Origin: CAYZXT01 sp964482515
GTDB taxonomy: Bacteria; Elusimicrobiota; Elusimicrobia; FEN-1173
Direction: 5' to 3'
NCBI GenBank assembly: GCA_964482515.1
Contig: CAYZXT010000007.1
Span: 47,491-111,490, forward strand
Length of the DNA: 64,000 nt
Below, piece by piece: positions 8,462 to 16,542 of the stretch. Made by a program: the position numbers and the translations under genes. The notes beneath the pieces were generated by a model. The model was given only the letters and a program-made list of their open reading frames with translations, was not told where the DNA came from and did not search any database. How positions within the stretch are numbered: the first letter of the stretch is position 1; each line of letters starts with the position of its first letter.

Positions 8462-8488
8462 TTAGCAGACTGATACGAGAGGTGCTAA
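8462..8488 (+). promoter_or_regulatory. Degenerate CIRCE element (HrcA operator)
   Basis: TTAGCAGAC, then exactly nine bases, then AGGTGCTAA. Each half matches the CIRCE consensus (TTAGCACTC-N9-GAGTGCTAA) at seven of nine positions. It lies in the leader and overlaps the groES ribosome site, ending two bases before the ATG. HrcA is not encoded in the window. Confidence 0.7.
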
Positions 8489-8490
8489 AA

Positions 8491-8808
8491 ATGACAGACG
8501 CAGTGTTGACGAAAGTGAAGATTCGGCCCTTGGGAGATCGGGTGTTGGTGAAGCCCGTCCAAAAGGAAAAGGAAGAGCGCAGCGGTCTCATCATTCCGGA
8601 CACGGCGAAAGAAAAGCCGCAGGAGGGCGAGATCATCGCCGCCGGCAAAGGCAAGACGTCGGATGACGGGAAGCTTATTCCCATTGAAGTGAAAGTCGGA
8701 GACAAAATTCTTTATGGAAAGTATTCCGGCACGGAAATCAAGATCGATGGCGATGAATACCTGATCATGCATCAGGACGACATCCTCGGCATTCTGGAGA
8801 GCAAATAA
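8491..8808 (+). CDS. groES: Co-chaperonin GroES
   Basis: Forms the heptameric lid of the GroEL folding chamber. 105 aa, slightly longer than usual because of a short N-terminal extension before IRPLGDRVLVKP. The mobile loop region carries KEERSGLIIPDTAKEKPQEG and the roof region EYLIMHQDDILG. The ATG at 8491 is preferred over a GTG at 8482: it has a GAGAGG ribosome site about 8 bases upstream, and the GTG lies inside that site. Transcribed from a strong promoter at 8318-8346, with a CIRCE-like operator over the ribosome site. groEL follows after 53 bases. Confidence 0.97.
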   Translation: MTDAVLTKVKIRPLGDRVLVKPVQKEKEERSGLIIPDTAKEKPQEGEIIAAGKGKTSDDGKLIPIEVKVGDKILYGKYSGTEIKIDGDEYLIMHQDDILGILESK

Positions 8809-8861
8809 CGGAACAGCGCCCGGCGCGTTCCGGTTTTTTTATTTTAAGGAGGAAGTGAACA

Positions 8862-10511
8862 ATGGCTAAACAGATTAAGTATTCCGACGAAGCCCGCAAG
8901 TCAGTCAAGGCCGGTGTCGACAAATTGGCCGACGCGGTCAAAGCGACCCTTGGCCCCAAGGGCCGTTACGTGGTGCTGGACAAGAAGTTCGGCTCCCCGA
9001 CGGTGACCAACGACGGCGTGACCATCGCGAAGGACATCGAACTGGAAGACCCGTTCGAGAACATGGGCGCACAGCTCGTCCGCGAAGTGTCCTCCAAGAC
9101 CAACGACGTGGCCGGCGACGGCACCACGACGGCTTGCGTCCTGGCCCAGGGCATCGTGGCCGAAGGCTTCCGTAACATCACCGCGGGCGCCAACGCCACA
9201 CATATCAAGCGCGGCATCGACAAGGCCGTTGAATCGGTCGTGGCCGAGCTGAAGAAGGTCGCGAAGAAGATCAACATCGACGCCAAGGCCAAGCAGGAAA
9301 TCACGCAGATCGCGACGATCTCCGCTTCCGACACCGGCATCGGCGAGAAGATCGCCGAAGCGATCCTGAAGGTCGGCAAGGACGGCGTCATCACCGTTGA
9401 AGAAGGCAAGACGGCGGAAACGACGCTGCGCACGGTCGAAGGCATGCAGTTCGATCGCGGCTACATCAGCCCTTACTTCGTGACCGACGCGGAACGCATG
9501 GAATCGGTCCTCGAAGATCCCTTCATCATCATCACCGACAAGAAAGTCTCGGCCATGAACGACATGCTTCCCGTGTTGGAGAAAGTCCTCCAGCAGGGCA
9601 AGCCGTTCCTTCTGATCGCGGAAGACGTGGAAGGCGAAGCCCTCGCCACCCTCGTGGTCAACAAGCTGCAGGGACGCCTCCGCTGCGCGGCCGTGAAGGC
9701 CCCGGGTTTCGGCGATCGCCGCAAGGAGATGCTGGAAGACATTGCGGTGCTCACCGGCGGACAGGTCATCACCGAGGAGAAGGGTTATAAGTTGGACAAG
9801 GCCGGCATCGACATGCTCGGTCGCGCGTCCCGCGTGGTCGTGGACAAAGAGAACACCACGATCGTCGGCGGCAGCGGCGACGACAAGACCATCAAAGGTC
9901 GCATCGGCCAGATCCGCAAACAGATCGAAGAATCCACCTCGGACTACGACAAGGAAAAGCTCCAGGAGCGCCTGGCGAAGCTGTCCGGCGGCGTTGCCGT
10001 GATCGAAGTCGGCGCGGCCACCGAGACGGAAATGAAGGCGAAGAAATATAAAGTGGAAGACGCGATGCACGCGACCCGCGCGGGCGTGGAAGAAGGCATC
10101 GTGGCCGGCGGCGGCGTGGCGTTGTTGCGCGCGCGCAAGGCGCTGGAGAACGTCAAGGGCACGGATTCCGACGAACAGACCGGCATCAACATCATCCGGA
10201 AAGTCCTCGAGTATCCGATCCGCACCATCGCCGAGAACGCGGGCGTGGACGGCGCGGTCGTGGTGAACGACGTCTTGAAAAAAGACGAGCCGAACTACGG
10301 CTACAACGCGGAGTCGGGCGAATACGGCGACCTGTTCAAGGCCGGCGTCGTGGACCCGGTGAAAGTGACCCGCAGCGCGCTGCAGAACGCGGCGTCCGTG
10401 GCGGGGTTGCTCCTCACCACCGAAGTTCTCGTCACCGACATTCCGGAGAAGAAGGGTTCCGCTCCGGCGATGCCCGGCGGCATGGGCGGTATGGGCGGCG
10501 GAGAGTTCTAG
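8862..10511 (+). CDS. groEL: Chaperonin GroEL
   Basis: ATP-driven 60-kDa chaperonin that folds cytosolic proteins with GroES. 549 aa, full length. The equatorial ATP site shows ATLGPKGRYV and the catalytic loop AGDGTTTACVLA. The apical and intermediate domains are complete, and the chain ends in the methionine/glycine-rich tail GGMGGMGGGEF typical of GroEL. AAGGAGGAAG precedes the ATG. It is the second gene of the groES operon and is followed by a strong terminator. Confidence 0.98.
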   Translation: MAKQIKYSDEARKSVKAGVDKLADAVKATLGPKGRYVVLDKKFGSPTVTNDGVTIAKDIELEDPFENMGAQLVREVSSKTNDVAGDGTTTACVLAQGIVAEGFRNITAGANATHIKRGIDKAVESVVAELKKVAKKINIDAKAKQEITQIATISASDTGIGEKIAEAILKVGKDGVITVEEGKTAETTLRTVEGMQFDRGYISPYFVTDAERMESVLEDPFIIITDKKVSAMNDMLPVLEKVLQQGKPFLLIAEDVEGEALATLVVNKLQGRLRCAAVKAPGFGDRRKEMLEDIAVLTGGQVITEEKGYKLDKAGIDMLGRASRVVVDKENTTIVGGSGDDKTIKGRIGQIRKQIEESTSDYDKEKLQERLAKLSGGVAVIEVGAATETEMKAKKYKVEDAMHATRAGVEEGIVAGGGVALLRARKALENVKGTDSDEQTGINIIRKVLEYPIRTIAENAGVDGAVVVNDVLKKDEPNYGYNAESGEYGDLFKAGVVDPVKVTRSALQNAASVAGLLLTTEVLVTDIPEKKGSAPAMPGGMGGMGGGEF

Positions 10512-10544
10512 AGACGTCGTTTCTTCACTAACGCATTACGAAAA

Positions 10545-10575
10545 GGGCCCCGTGGAAACACGGGGCTCTTTTTTT
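10545..10575 (+). terminator. Rho-independent terminator of groES-groEL
   Basis: A 10-bp stem (GGGCCCCGTG with CACGGGGCTC, one G-U pair), a GAAA tetraloop and seven T residues. It lies 34 bases after the groEL stop. Confidence 0.93.
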
Positions 10576-10629
10576 ATGTGTACGGAGGAACGAATCCACC
10601 CGGATAACAATAGCTATGGAGTTTGAACG

Positions 10630-11286
10630 TTAAGGATGTGGAGCGGGAACGCCGGCCCAGATGGAATAGGCGGGGCCGACCATCATGACGTTGTACTGGG
10701 CGTGGAAAATGAGGCTGAGAAGGAACCCGGCTGCGGCGTGGGCCAGGGCGACGGGAACCAGGTGGCGGTTTTCCAGGAAAATCCGTGTGAAGAGAATCCC
10801 CCCGACCAGGGTGAAGGACATCAACACTGGGTTGGGCAGATGCACCAGGGAAAACAATAGCCCATTCAGGGCGGCGACGGTCCAGGGCCGCCGGCCGACC
10901 ACGTCCTCCAGGCGGTTGGCGGAGAAAGACAGGAGCGCGTACTGCTGTGCCAGGGCCCAGAGGGGATAACCTAACAAGCCGAAAAGTATTTTTGGAAGCG
11001 GGGGCGTGGGGGCGCGGAGTGCGAGGATGAACATGATCAGGAGAAAAGGCGAGCAGACCCTGAAGGTCAAACGACCGCAGGAGTCAAGGTTTCGGTGGTC
11101 CCAGCCGATACGCTCCCGCGAGTCGCCGTGCCAGCGGTTGGAGAGCGAACATATGGCCAGGAGGACGATGCCTAAGATGAGGACCGGAATGTCGAGGGGA
11201 ACGCGTTGCCCGATCCAGATGGCGAGCAGGACAGCGCCGTAGAATCCGAGGAGTTCGACGGCGGACGCCCATCGGGGCTTCGTCAT
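10630..11286 (-). CDS. CPBP/CAAX-protease-like membrane protein with altered first motif
   Basis: 218 aa with about six predicted membrane segments. The C-terminal half matches the CPBP (Abi, CAAX-prenyl-protease-like) family: SLVHLPNP with H149, and LAHAAAG with H183, the second and third metal-binding motifs. The first motif, normally EExxxR, reads AQQYALLSFSANR with glutamines at 114-115, so the two glutamates are missing. Related QQ variants may bind metal differently or be inactive. Start and metF stop are one base apart, so it is cotranscribed with metF. Its substrate is unknown. Confidence 0.75.
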   Translation of the reverse strand: MTKPRWASAVELLGFYGAVLLAIWIGQRVPLDIPVLILGIVLLAICSLSNRWHGDSRERIGWDHRNLDSCGRLTFRVCSPFLLIMFILALRAPTPPLPKILFGLLGYPLWALAQQYALLSFSANRLEDVVGRRPWTVAALNGLLFSLVHLPNPVLMSFTLVGGILFTRIFLENRHLVPVALAHAAAGFLLSLIFHAQYNVMMVGPAYSIWAGVPAPHP

Positions 11287-11287
11287 T

Positions 11288-12157
11288 TTATTTGGGCTGG
11301 AGGATGTTCTTGACGATCTGCGCGGTGGAGTGGGAGCGGTTCAGCGTGTAGAAATGGAGGCCGGTCACGCCCTGGCCCAGGAGTTCCTGGCACTGCCGCG
11401 TTCCGTATTCGATGCCGGCTTGGATCACGGCGTCCTTGTTTTCCTGGATCGGTTCCAGCTTGGCCAGGAGCGCGGGCGGGATCTTGGCGCCGCACATGGT
11501 GGTGAACCGTTTGACCTGGCTGACGTTGGTGATGGGCATGATGCCGGGAATGACGGGGATGGAAATCCCCAGGGCGCGGATATTTTCCAGGAAACGGAAG
11601 TAGTCCGCGTTGTCGAAAAACAGCTGCGTGATGATGAAATCCGCGCCCGCGTCCACCTTCCGCTTCAGGTTTTCCAGATCCTTCCGCTTGTCCGGATTCT
11701 CCGGGTGTCCTTCGGGGTAGCCCGCCACGCCGACGGAGAAATTCCATTTGGACCGGATGAAGGCCACCAATTCGTTGGCGTTCCTGAACCCGTCCGGGTG
11801 CGGAACGAAATTGGTCTCGCCCTTGGGAGGGTCGCCGCGCAGGGCCAGCACGTTCTCTACGCCGCGGGAAGCCAGTTCGTCAAAGATCGCGGCCATGTCC
11901 TGTTTCGACGCGCCCACGCAGGTGATGTGCGCCATGGTCTCCACGCCCAGCTTTTCCTTGATCGAGCAGACGATGTCGATGGTCTTCCGCCGCGTGCCGC
12001 CGCCCGCGCCCCAGGTGACGGAGATGTAGGTCGGGTCCAGGTCGCGGAGGGTTTCCGCGGTCTGGAACAGCTGTACGGCGTCTTCGTCCGTTTTCGGGGG
12101 GAAAAATTCGAAAGAGAAGGAAGGCTTCTTGGTTTTGATGATGTCCGCAATTTTCAT
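11288..12157 (-). CDS. metF: 5,10-methylenetetrahydrofolate reductase
   Basis: Reduces methylene-THF to methyl-THF for methionine synthesis, using FAD. 289 aa from the ATG at 12157. This start fits the family (SFEFFPPKTDED at residues 14-25, the conserved glutamate and FFPPK). Later conserved segments are TYISVTWGAGG, HITCVGASK, LALRGDPPKG and ADFIITQLFFD. The TIM barrel appears complete. The next gene downstream, a CPBP membrane protein, starts one base after the stop. Upstream and divergent is an SDR resembling pteridine reductases, which would also suit folate metabolism. Confidence 0.96.
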   Translation of the reverse strand: MKIADIIKTKKPSFSFEFFPPKTDEDAVQLFQTAETLRDLDPTYISVTWGAGGGTRRKTIDIVCSIKEKLGVETMAHITCVGASKQDMAAIFDELASRGVENVLALRGDPPKGETNFVPHPDGFRNANELVAFIRSKWNFSVGVAGYPEGHPENPDKRKDLENLKRKVDAGADFIITQLFFDNADYFRFLENIRALGISIPVIPGIMPITNVSQVKRFTTMCGAKIPPALLAKLEPIQENKDAVIQAGIEYGTRQCQELLGQGVTGLHFYTLNRSHSTAQIVKNILQPK

Positions 12158-12255
12158 GGAGCGCTCGCTCGACGTTGAGATTGGGAAAGTGTACAATTTG
12201 GCCAAGTGGCGGACAAGCCGCACGGAAAGAACTTTCCGTATGGATGAGAGGGACT

Positions 12256-13026
12256 ATGGACCTGAAAGGCAAAGCGGCGTTGATCACGGGCGGGGCGCGG
12301 ATCGGGCAGGCCGTGGCCGAGGCGCTGGCCAAGCGCGGCTGCCACATCGCCGTGACCTACCGGATCTCAAAGACCAACGCGGACGCGACCGTCAAGAAAG
12401 CCGCGGCCCTCGGCGTAAAGGCCGTCGCCGTCCCCGTGGATTTTCGCCAGGCCCGGGAGATGGAGAACGTTGTTCCCTCCGTGGAAAAAGCCCTGGGCCG
12501 CCTCGATATCCTCGTCAATATGGCGTCGCGCTACAAGAAAGATCCCCTGCCGCCTTTGATCGACGGCGATTCCGCCCATGATTTGGTGGCCCTCGTGAAA
12601 CCCTGGCAGGAAAACCTGGACATCGATTTGCGCGGCGCCTATTGGCTGGCCCTGCGCGCCACGCCCCTGATGCGGCGGGGCGGCGGGGGGCGCATCGTGA
12701 ATTTTTCGGATTGGCTTTCCGCCAGCGGCCGCCCGCGTTATAAGGAATCAGTCCCCTATTACGTTTCCAAGTCGGGGGTGAAAGGGTTGACCGAGGCCCT
12801 GGCCCTGGAACTGGCGCCGGAAATCCTGGTGAACTCCATCGCGCCCGGACCGATCCTGGCGCCGGACGATCTGCCCGAGAACGAGAAGCAGGAAGCGGTC
12901 AAAAACACGCCGCTCCGCCGCTGGGGCGGTCCGGAGGAGATCGCCAAGACCGTGGTTTTCCTCTGCGAGACGGATTTCATCACCGGCGAATGCGTTCGGG
13001 TGGACGGCGGAAGGCATCTTTATTGA
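12256..13026 (+). CDS. Short-chain dehydrogenase, possibly pteridine/dihydrofolate reductase-like
   Basis: 256 aa classical SDR. The cofactor loop is ALITGGARIGQAVA rather than the usual TGxxxGIG; GARRIG-type loops are typical of the FolM/PTR1 pteridine reductase branch. The catalytic tetrad can be placed as N (LVNMASRY), S (VNFSDW), Y and K (YYVSKSG). The C-terminus ends DGGRHLY. The ATG at 12256 follows GAGAGG, and an upstream in-frame ATG (12244) is less well placed. It is divergent from metF, which supports but does not prove a role in folate or pterin reduction. Other SDR substrates remain possible. Confidence 0.8.
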   Translation: MDLKGKAALITGGARIGQAVAEALAKRGCHIAVTYRISKTNADATVKKAAALGVKAVAVPVDFRQAREMENVVPSVEKALGRLDILVNMASRYKKDPLPPLIDGDSAHDLVALVKPWQENLDIDLRGAYWLALRATPLMRRGGGGRIVNFSDWLSASGRPRYKESVPYYVSKSGVKGLTEALALELAPEILVNSIAPGPILAPDDLPENEKQEAVKNTPLRRWGGPEEIAKTVVFLCETDFITGECVRVDGGRHLY

Positions 13027-13063
13027 TAGATTTTTATTTCAATAAGGGAAAAATATTATCGGA

Positions 13064-13267
13064 GTGTTTGTGAAATTAAAAAAAAAGATAATTAGATTTG
13101 CCGTTTTTTTAATTGGTTTCGAATTAGTCGGTTTCAATATTATTACAGTATTCTTTCTGTCCTGGGATCCGAATCCTCAATTAAATTGGATGAGGATTCT
13201 TTCGGAAGTCTCCCTTGGGGTAGGTCTACTTTATTTAAGTATTTTTAGATTAAAATCTTTCAATTAG
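13064..13267 (+). CDS. Small AT-rich membrane protein
   Basis: 67 aa, starting with GTG (a second in-frame GTG two codons later is equally possible). Two hydrophobic stretches, about residues 11-33 (FAVFLIGFELVGFNIITVFF) and 47-62 (SEVSLGVGLLYLSIFR), with a lysine-rich N-terminus, predict a two-pass inner membrane protein. Base composition is clearly more AT-rich than its neighbours. It could be recently acquired or non-coding. No family is recognised. Confidence 0.45.
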   Translation: MFVKLKKKIIRFAVFLIGFELVGFNIITVFFLSWDPNPQLNWMRILSEVSLGVGLLYLSIFRLKSFN

Positions 13268-13328
13268 GCCCCAGAATGCTCGGTAATAAGCACTAAAAAT
13301 CTTCAGAAATTACTAAAATAGTAGCCCT

Positions 13329-13970
13329 ATGAATCACCCCTCCGCGTCTTCCCAGACCACTTACCCCTTGCGATGGAGTTACGCCCTGGGATGGGGCCTC
13401 ATGGCCGTGGGCATGATCGCCCTGATCGTGTCCGTCAGCCAGGTGGCTTTGACGAGCTACCGGGGCATCAAAAAGATATCCCTTCCCGGAGCGAAGGTCC
13501 TGACGTTGAAGGAACCCGGCATCTACGTCGGTGTCTACCAGCACTCGACCGGGAACCCGGTGCCGGCCGAAGAACTCGCCCGCCTCGAAATCCAGCTGAG
13601 CGAATCGTCCAACGGTTTTCCCGTCCCCCTGGCGCGGCTGCCCGGCGCCCAGGTTTTTTCCGTGGGCGGCCAGGTCGGGGCGGTCCTCTTCCAGACGGAA
13701 ATTTCCGAACCGGGCGACTACTTCCTGAGCGCGGTCTATCCCCAGGGCGCGCCGGGTCCCGCCATCGAAGGATTGTTGATCCACGAATCAGTCCAGAGCA
13801 ACAGGGCGGACCTCGTGGTGGGCATCATCGTCTGCCTGATCCTGAACGGGTTCGGGATATTCACTTTGATCAAGACGTCCAACCTGGCCAAGAAACTGCA
13901 AGGGCCGACTCCGGCCAAGAACATCCCCGGAAAGCGTCCGACTACGCCGCCTCCGGGCAAAAAGAAATAA
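13329..13970 (+). CDS. Membrane-anchored protein of unknown function upstream of an ABC exporter
   Basis: 213 aa. One membrane helix near residues 20-41 (GLMAVGMIALIVSVSQV) and a second near 158-178 (LVVGIIVCLILNGFGIFTLI) enclose about 115 residues outside the cytoplasm. This loop has a beta-rich pattern (GIYVGVYQHS, GAVLFQTEISEPGDYFLS). The C-terminus is cytoplasmic and proline/lysine-rich, ending in PPPGKKK. It precedes the ABC ATPase by 28 bases and may be an accessory to that exporter, but this is inference. No family is recognised. Confidence 0.7.
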   Translation: MNHPSASSQTTYPLRWSYALGWGLMAVGMIALIVSVSQVALTSYRGIKKISLPGAKVLTLKEPGIYVGVYQHSTGNPVPAEELARLEIQLSESSNGFPVPLARLPGAQVFSVGGQVGAVLFQTEISEPGDYFLSAVYPQGAPGPAIEGLLIHESVQSNRADLVVGIIVCLILNGFGIFTLIKTSNLAKKLQGPTPAKNIPGKRPTTPPPGKKK

Positions 13971-13998
13971 TTTCAGTCAAAACGGACGATAGACTTTA

Positions 13999-14781
13999 AT
14001 GGCAAATTCGCTCAACGATAGAGTGTCGGCCAATGATTTGCGCAAGCAATACGGCAAGGTGGAGGCGCTCAAGGGTTTGTCTTTTTCCGCCGGCGCGGGA
14101 GAGATCTTGGGGATCCTTGGGCCCAACGGCGCGGGCAAGACCACGGCCATCCACATCCTGCTGGGGATGCTGACCCAGACGTCCGGTGAAGTGTCCGTCC
14201 TCGGCCTTTCCCCGTTTAAAGACAAGAACGCGCTCTACCCCCGCATCAATTTTTCCTCCGCATACGTTCAGCTGCCCTTCAACCTGCGCGCCGCCCGCAA
14301 TCTCCGCATCTTCGCCCGGCTCTACGGCGTGCCGGACGCGGAACGAAAGGTCAAGGCGCTGATGGAGCGGTTTCAAATCGCCCATCTGGCGGACAAGATC
14401 ACCGGGTCGCTTTCCTCGGGCGAACAGACGAGGCTCAACCTCTGCAAGAGCCTGCTGAACGCTCCCGAAGTCCTTTTCCTCGACGAGCCGACGGCCTCGC
14501 TCGACCCCGACATCGCCGACCGCGTGCGCGTGGTGCTGCAGGAAATCCAGCGCGAGCGCGGCATGACGATCCTCTACACGTCGCACAACATGGCGGAGGT
14601 GGAGGCGCTCTGCAACCGGGTGATCTTCCTCCATCGCGGCAGCAAGGTGATCGAGGGGACGCCGCAGCAGGTGCGCGACCATTTCCAGAAGGAATCCCTC
14701 GAGAAAGTCTTCATCCACCTGGCGCGGGACGGGCAACTGCAGGACGTGGCCGAAACGGAAGCCGAGAAGGTTCCGTCGTGA
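13999..14781 (+). CDS. ABC transporter ATP-binding protein (ABC-2 exporter type)
   Basis: 260 aa nucleotide-binding subunit. Walker A is GPNGAGKT near residue 40, the signature motif is LSSGEQTRL, and Walker B is VLFLDEPTASLDPD. The H-loop is TSHNMAEVE. The order and sequence resemble CcmA/NatA-type exporter ATPases. The C-terminal 40 residues extend beyond the core. The stop overlaps the GTG start of the permease gene, so the two subunits are translationally coupled. The substrate is unknown; lipid, polysaccharide or drug export are the common uses of this class. Confidence 0.93.
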   Translation: MANSLNDRVSANDLRKQYGKVEALKGLSFSAGAGEILGILGPNGAGKTTAIHILLGMLTQTSGEVSVLGLSPFKDKNALYPRINFSSAYVQLPFNLRAARNLRIFARLYGVPDAERKVKALMERFQIAHLADKITGSLSSGEQTRLNLCKSLLNAPEVLFLDEPTASLDPDIADRVRVVLQEIQRERGMTILYTSHNMAEVEALCNRVIFLHRGSKVIEGTPQQVRDHFQKESLEKVFIHLARDGQLQDVAETEAEKVPS

Positions 14782-15593
14782 GCGCCGTGGGCGCGACCGC
14801 TTCCGCCGGACGCATCTATACGATGCTGGGCCGCTACGTCCTGCTGCACTTCCGCAGCATGGCGCGGCTGCTGGAGCTGTTCTTCTGGCCGGTGATGGAG
14901 CTGCTCGTGTGGGGCTTCTTCACGGTTTACATCCGGCAGACCATGCTGTCCTCGTCCGAGAGGCTGATGATCTGGCTGCTCACGGGGATGATCTTCTGGG
15001 ACGTGCTTTTCCGGGCGCAGCAGTCGGTGAGCCTGGCGCTGATGGAAGAGCTTTGGACGCGGAACATCCTCAACCTTTTCATTTCGCCTCTCCATTCCTG
15101 GGAATGGGTGGCGGCCGCGTCGCTCTACGGGCTCCTCAAGACGAGCATCATCGTCTTGATCCTCACCAGCCTCGGCATGCTGTTCTACGCCTATCAGCCG
15201 TCGGCCGTGGGATTGTATTTCATCCCGTTCCTGGCGAACCTGCTTTTGATGGGATGGGGAATGGGGTTGTTCACCTCGGGGCTCCTGTTGCGATGGGGAC
15301 ACGCGGCCGAGGCGCTGGTCTGGGGCGTGCCCTTTTTGGTCCAGCCCTTTTCCGCGATCTTCTATCCCTTGTCGGTCTATCCGTCGTGGTTGAAGCCGCT
15401 TTGTTTGGCCCTTCCCAGCACGCACGTAATGGAGGGCATGCGGGCCGTGGTGGACGGCGGGATTTTCTCCTGGAACCACTTCGGCATGGCCCTCGGTCTG
15501 AACGTTTTTTACTTCGTGCTGGCGGGCTGGTTCTACGCGGCCATGTTCGAACGCGGACGGGAGAACGGGCAGTTGGTGAGGATGACCGGATGA
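14778..15593 (+). CDS. ABC-2 type transporter permease
   Basis: 271 aa with about six membrane helices. The region SVSLALMEELWTRNILNLFISPL is the conserved ABC-2 segment before the third helix (NxxxSPL), and the end-of-family segment is FSAIFYPLSVYPSWLKPL (P-rich loop before the last helices). It starts with GTG overlapping the ATPase stop and ends overlapping the ATG of the DUF4202 gene. Together with the upstream ATPase it forms a two-gene exporter, probably working as a homodimer pair. Confidence 0.92.
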   Translation: MSAVGATASAGRIYTMLGRYVLLHFRSMARLLELFFWPVMELLVWGFFTVYIRQTMLSSSERLMIWLLTGMIFWDVLFRAQQSVSLALMEELWTRNILNLFISPLHSWEWVAAASLYGLLKTSIIVLILTSLGMLFYAYQPSAVGLYFIPFLANLLLMGWGMGLFTSGLLLRWGHAAEALVWGVPFLVQPFSAIFYPLSVYPSWLKPLCLALPSTHVMEGMRAVVDGGIFSWNHFGMALGLNVFYFVLAGWFYAAMFERGRENGQLVRMTG

Positions 15594-16186
15594 CGGGTTC
15601 CGGCAAGCTTGAACTGGTCTTGCGGAAGATCGACGAATACAACGGCCGCGACCCGAACCTGGACGACGTCAACGGCGCAGTCGGTCCGAGGGAATTGACC
15701 TACTCCCGCCGTTTGACGGATTGGGTTGCGAAGCTGAGGCCCGACGCTTCCGAGGCCCTGCGCATCGCGGCCCGGGGCCAGCACATCGGCCGCTGGACGA
15801 TCCCGCGGGAGCGGTACCCCATGGACCGCGGCGGCTATCTGCGGTGGCGCGAGGCGCTGAAGCAGTTCCACGCCAAGACCGTGGGGGAAATCCTCCAGGA
15901 GGCGGGCTACGACGCCGCCTTTATTGCGCGCGTACAAGGAATGATCCTGAAGAAGAATTTCAAGGAGGACCCGGAAGGCCAGGCGCTGGAAGACGGCCTT
16001 TGTCTCGTTTTTTTGGAAAAGCAGTTCGAGGACCTGAAAAACAGGACGCCGGATGAGAAGATGAAAGAGATCGTCCGCAAGACCTGGAAGAAAATGAGCG
16101 TCCAAGGCCGGGACATGGCGCTCGGGCTGCCGCTGCCGGCGGAGGCCAAACAGTTTTTGAAAGAGGCGCTGGCGGGCGCGGAATGA
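15590..16186 (+). CDS. DUF4202 family protein
   Basis: 198 aa cytoplasmic protein. The DUF4202 hallmarks are present along its whole length: PDASEALRIAARGQHIGRW near residue 60, then IPRERYPMDRGGYLRWR, a second helical region with AGYDAAFIARV, and DGLCLVFLEKQFE. The His and Asp residues in these helices (AARGQHI, MDR, DGLCLVFLE) suggest an HD-like metal site, an inference from the pattern. Start and stop each overlap their neighbours by four bases (ATGA). It lies next to small CbiX, a pairing that may hint at tetrapyrrole or sulfur/nitrogen metabolism. Confidence 0.85.
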   Translation: MTGSGKLELVLRKIDEYNGRDPNLDDVNGAVGPRELTYSRRLTDWVAKLRPDASEALRIAARGQHIGRWTIPRERYPMDRGGYLRWREALKQFHAKTVGEILQEAGYDAAFIARVQGMILKKNFKEDPEGQALEDGLCLVFLEKQFEDLKNRTPDEKMKEIVRKTWKKMSVQGRDMALGLPLPAEAKQFLKEALAGAE

Positions 16187-16536
16187 GGGCGCTGTTGCTG
16201 GTCAGCCACGGCAGCCGCCACCCGGAGGCGCGGAAGGAAATCGAGGCCCTGGCCGCGACGCTGAAACAGAAGAGCGGCGCGCCCATCGTGCAATGCGCTT
16301 TTTTGGACGTGGAGCTGCCGCGCATCGGCGACGGGATCGAGGAATGCGTCCGCTTCGGCGCCACGGAGATCGTCGTGCTGATGAACTTCATGAACTCCGG
16401 GAACCACGTGGTCAAGGACGTCCCCGCGATCGTGAAGGACGCCCAGGCGAAGCATCCGGAGGTCGCCGTTCGCATGACGCCCCACGTCGGCAGCCATCCG
16501 AAGATCGCGGATTTGTTTCTGGATTTCATAAGATAG
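16183..16536 (+). CDS. Small CbiX/SirB-type chelatase
   Basis: 117 aa single-domain chelatase of the CbiX-short type, which inserts cobalt, nickel or iron into sirohydrochlorin. The N-terminus LLLVSHGSRHPEA carries the expected active-site histidine, and the second metal-binding region is TPHVGSHP near residue 105. It is half the length of two-domain CbiX/SirB and would act as a homodimer. It overlaps the DUF4202 gene by four bases. The metal cannot be told from sequence. A B12-dependent ribonucleotide reductase is encoded at 54.5 kb, so a cobalt role would be useful to this organism. Confidence 0.85.
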   Translation: MRALLLVSHGSRHPEARKEIEALAATLKQKSGAPIVQCAFLDVELPRIGDGIEECVRFGATEIVVLMNFMNSGNHVVKDVPAIVKDAQAKHPEVAVRMTPHVGSHPKIADLFLDFIR

Positions 16537-16542
16537 GGATCC

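Noticed and set aside
12158..12255. SAM riboswitch before metF
   Set aside because: Only about 100 bases in a divergent region with no recognisable S-box stems.
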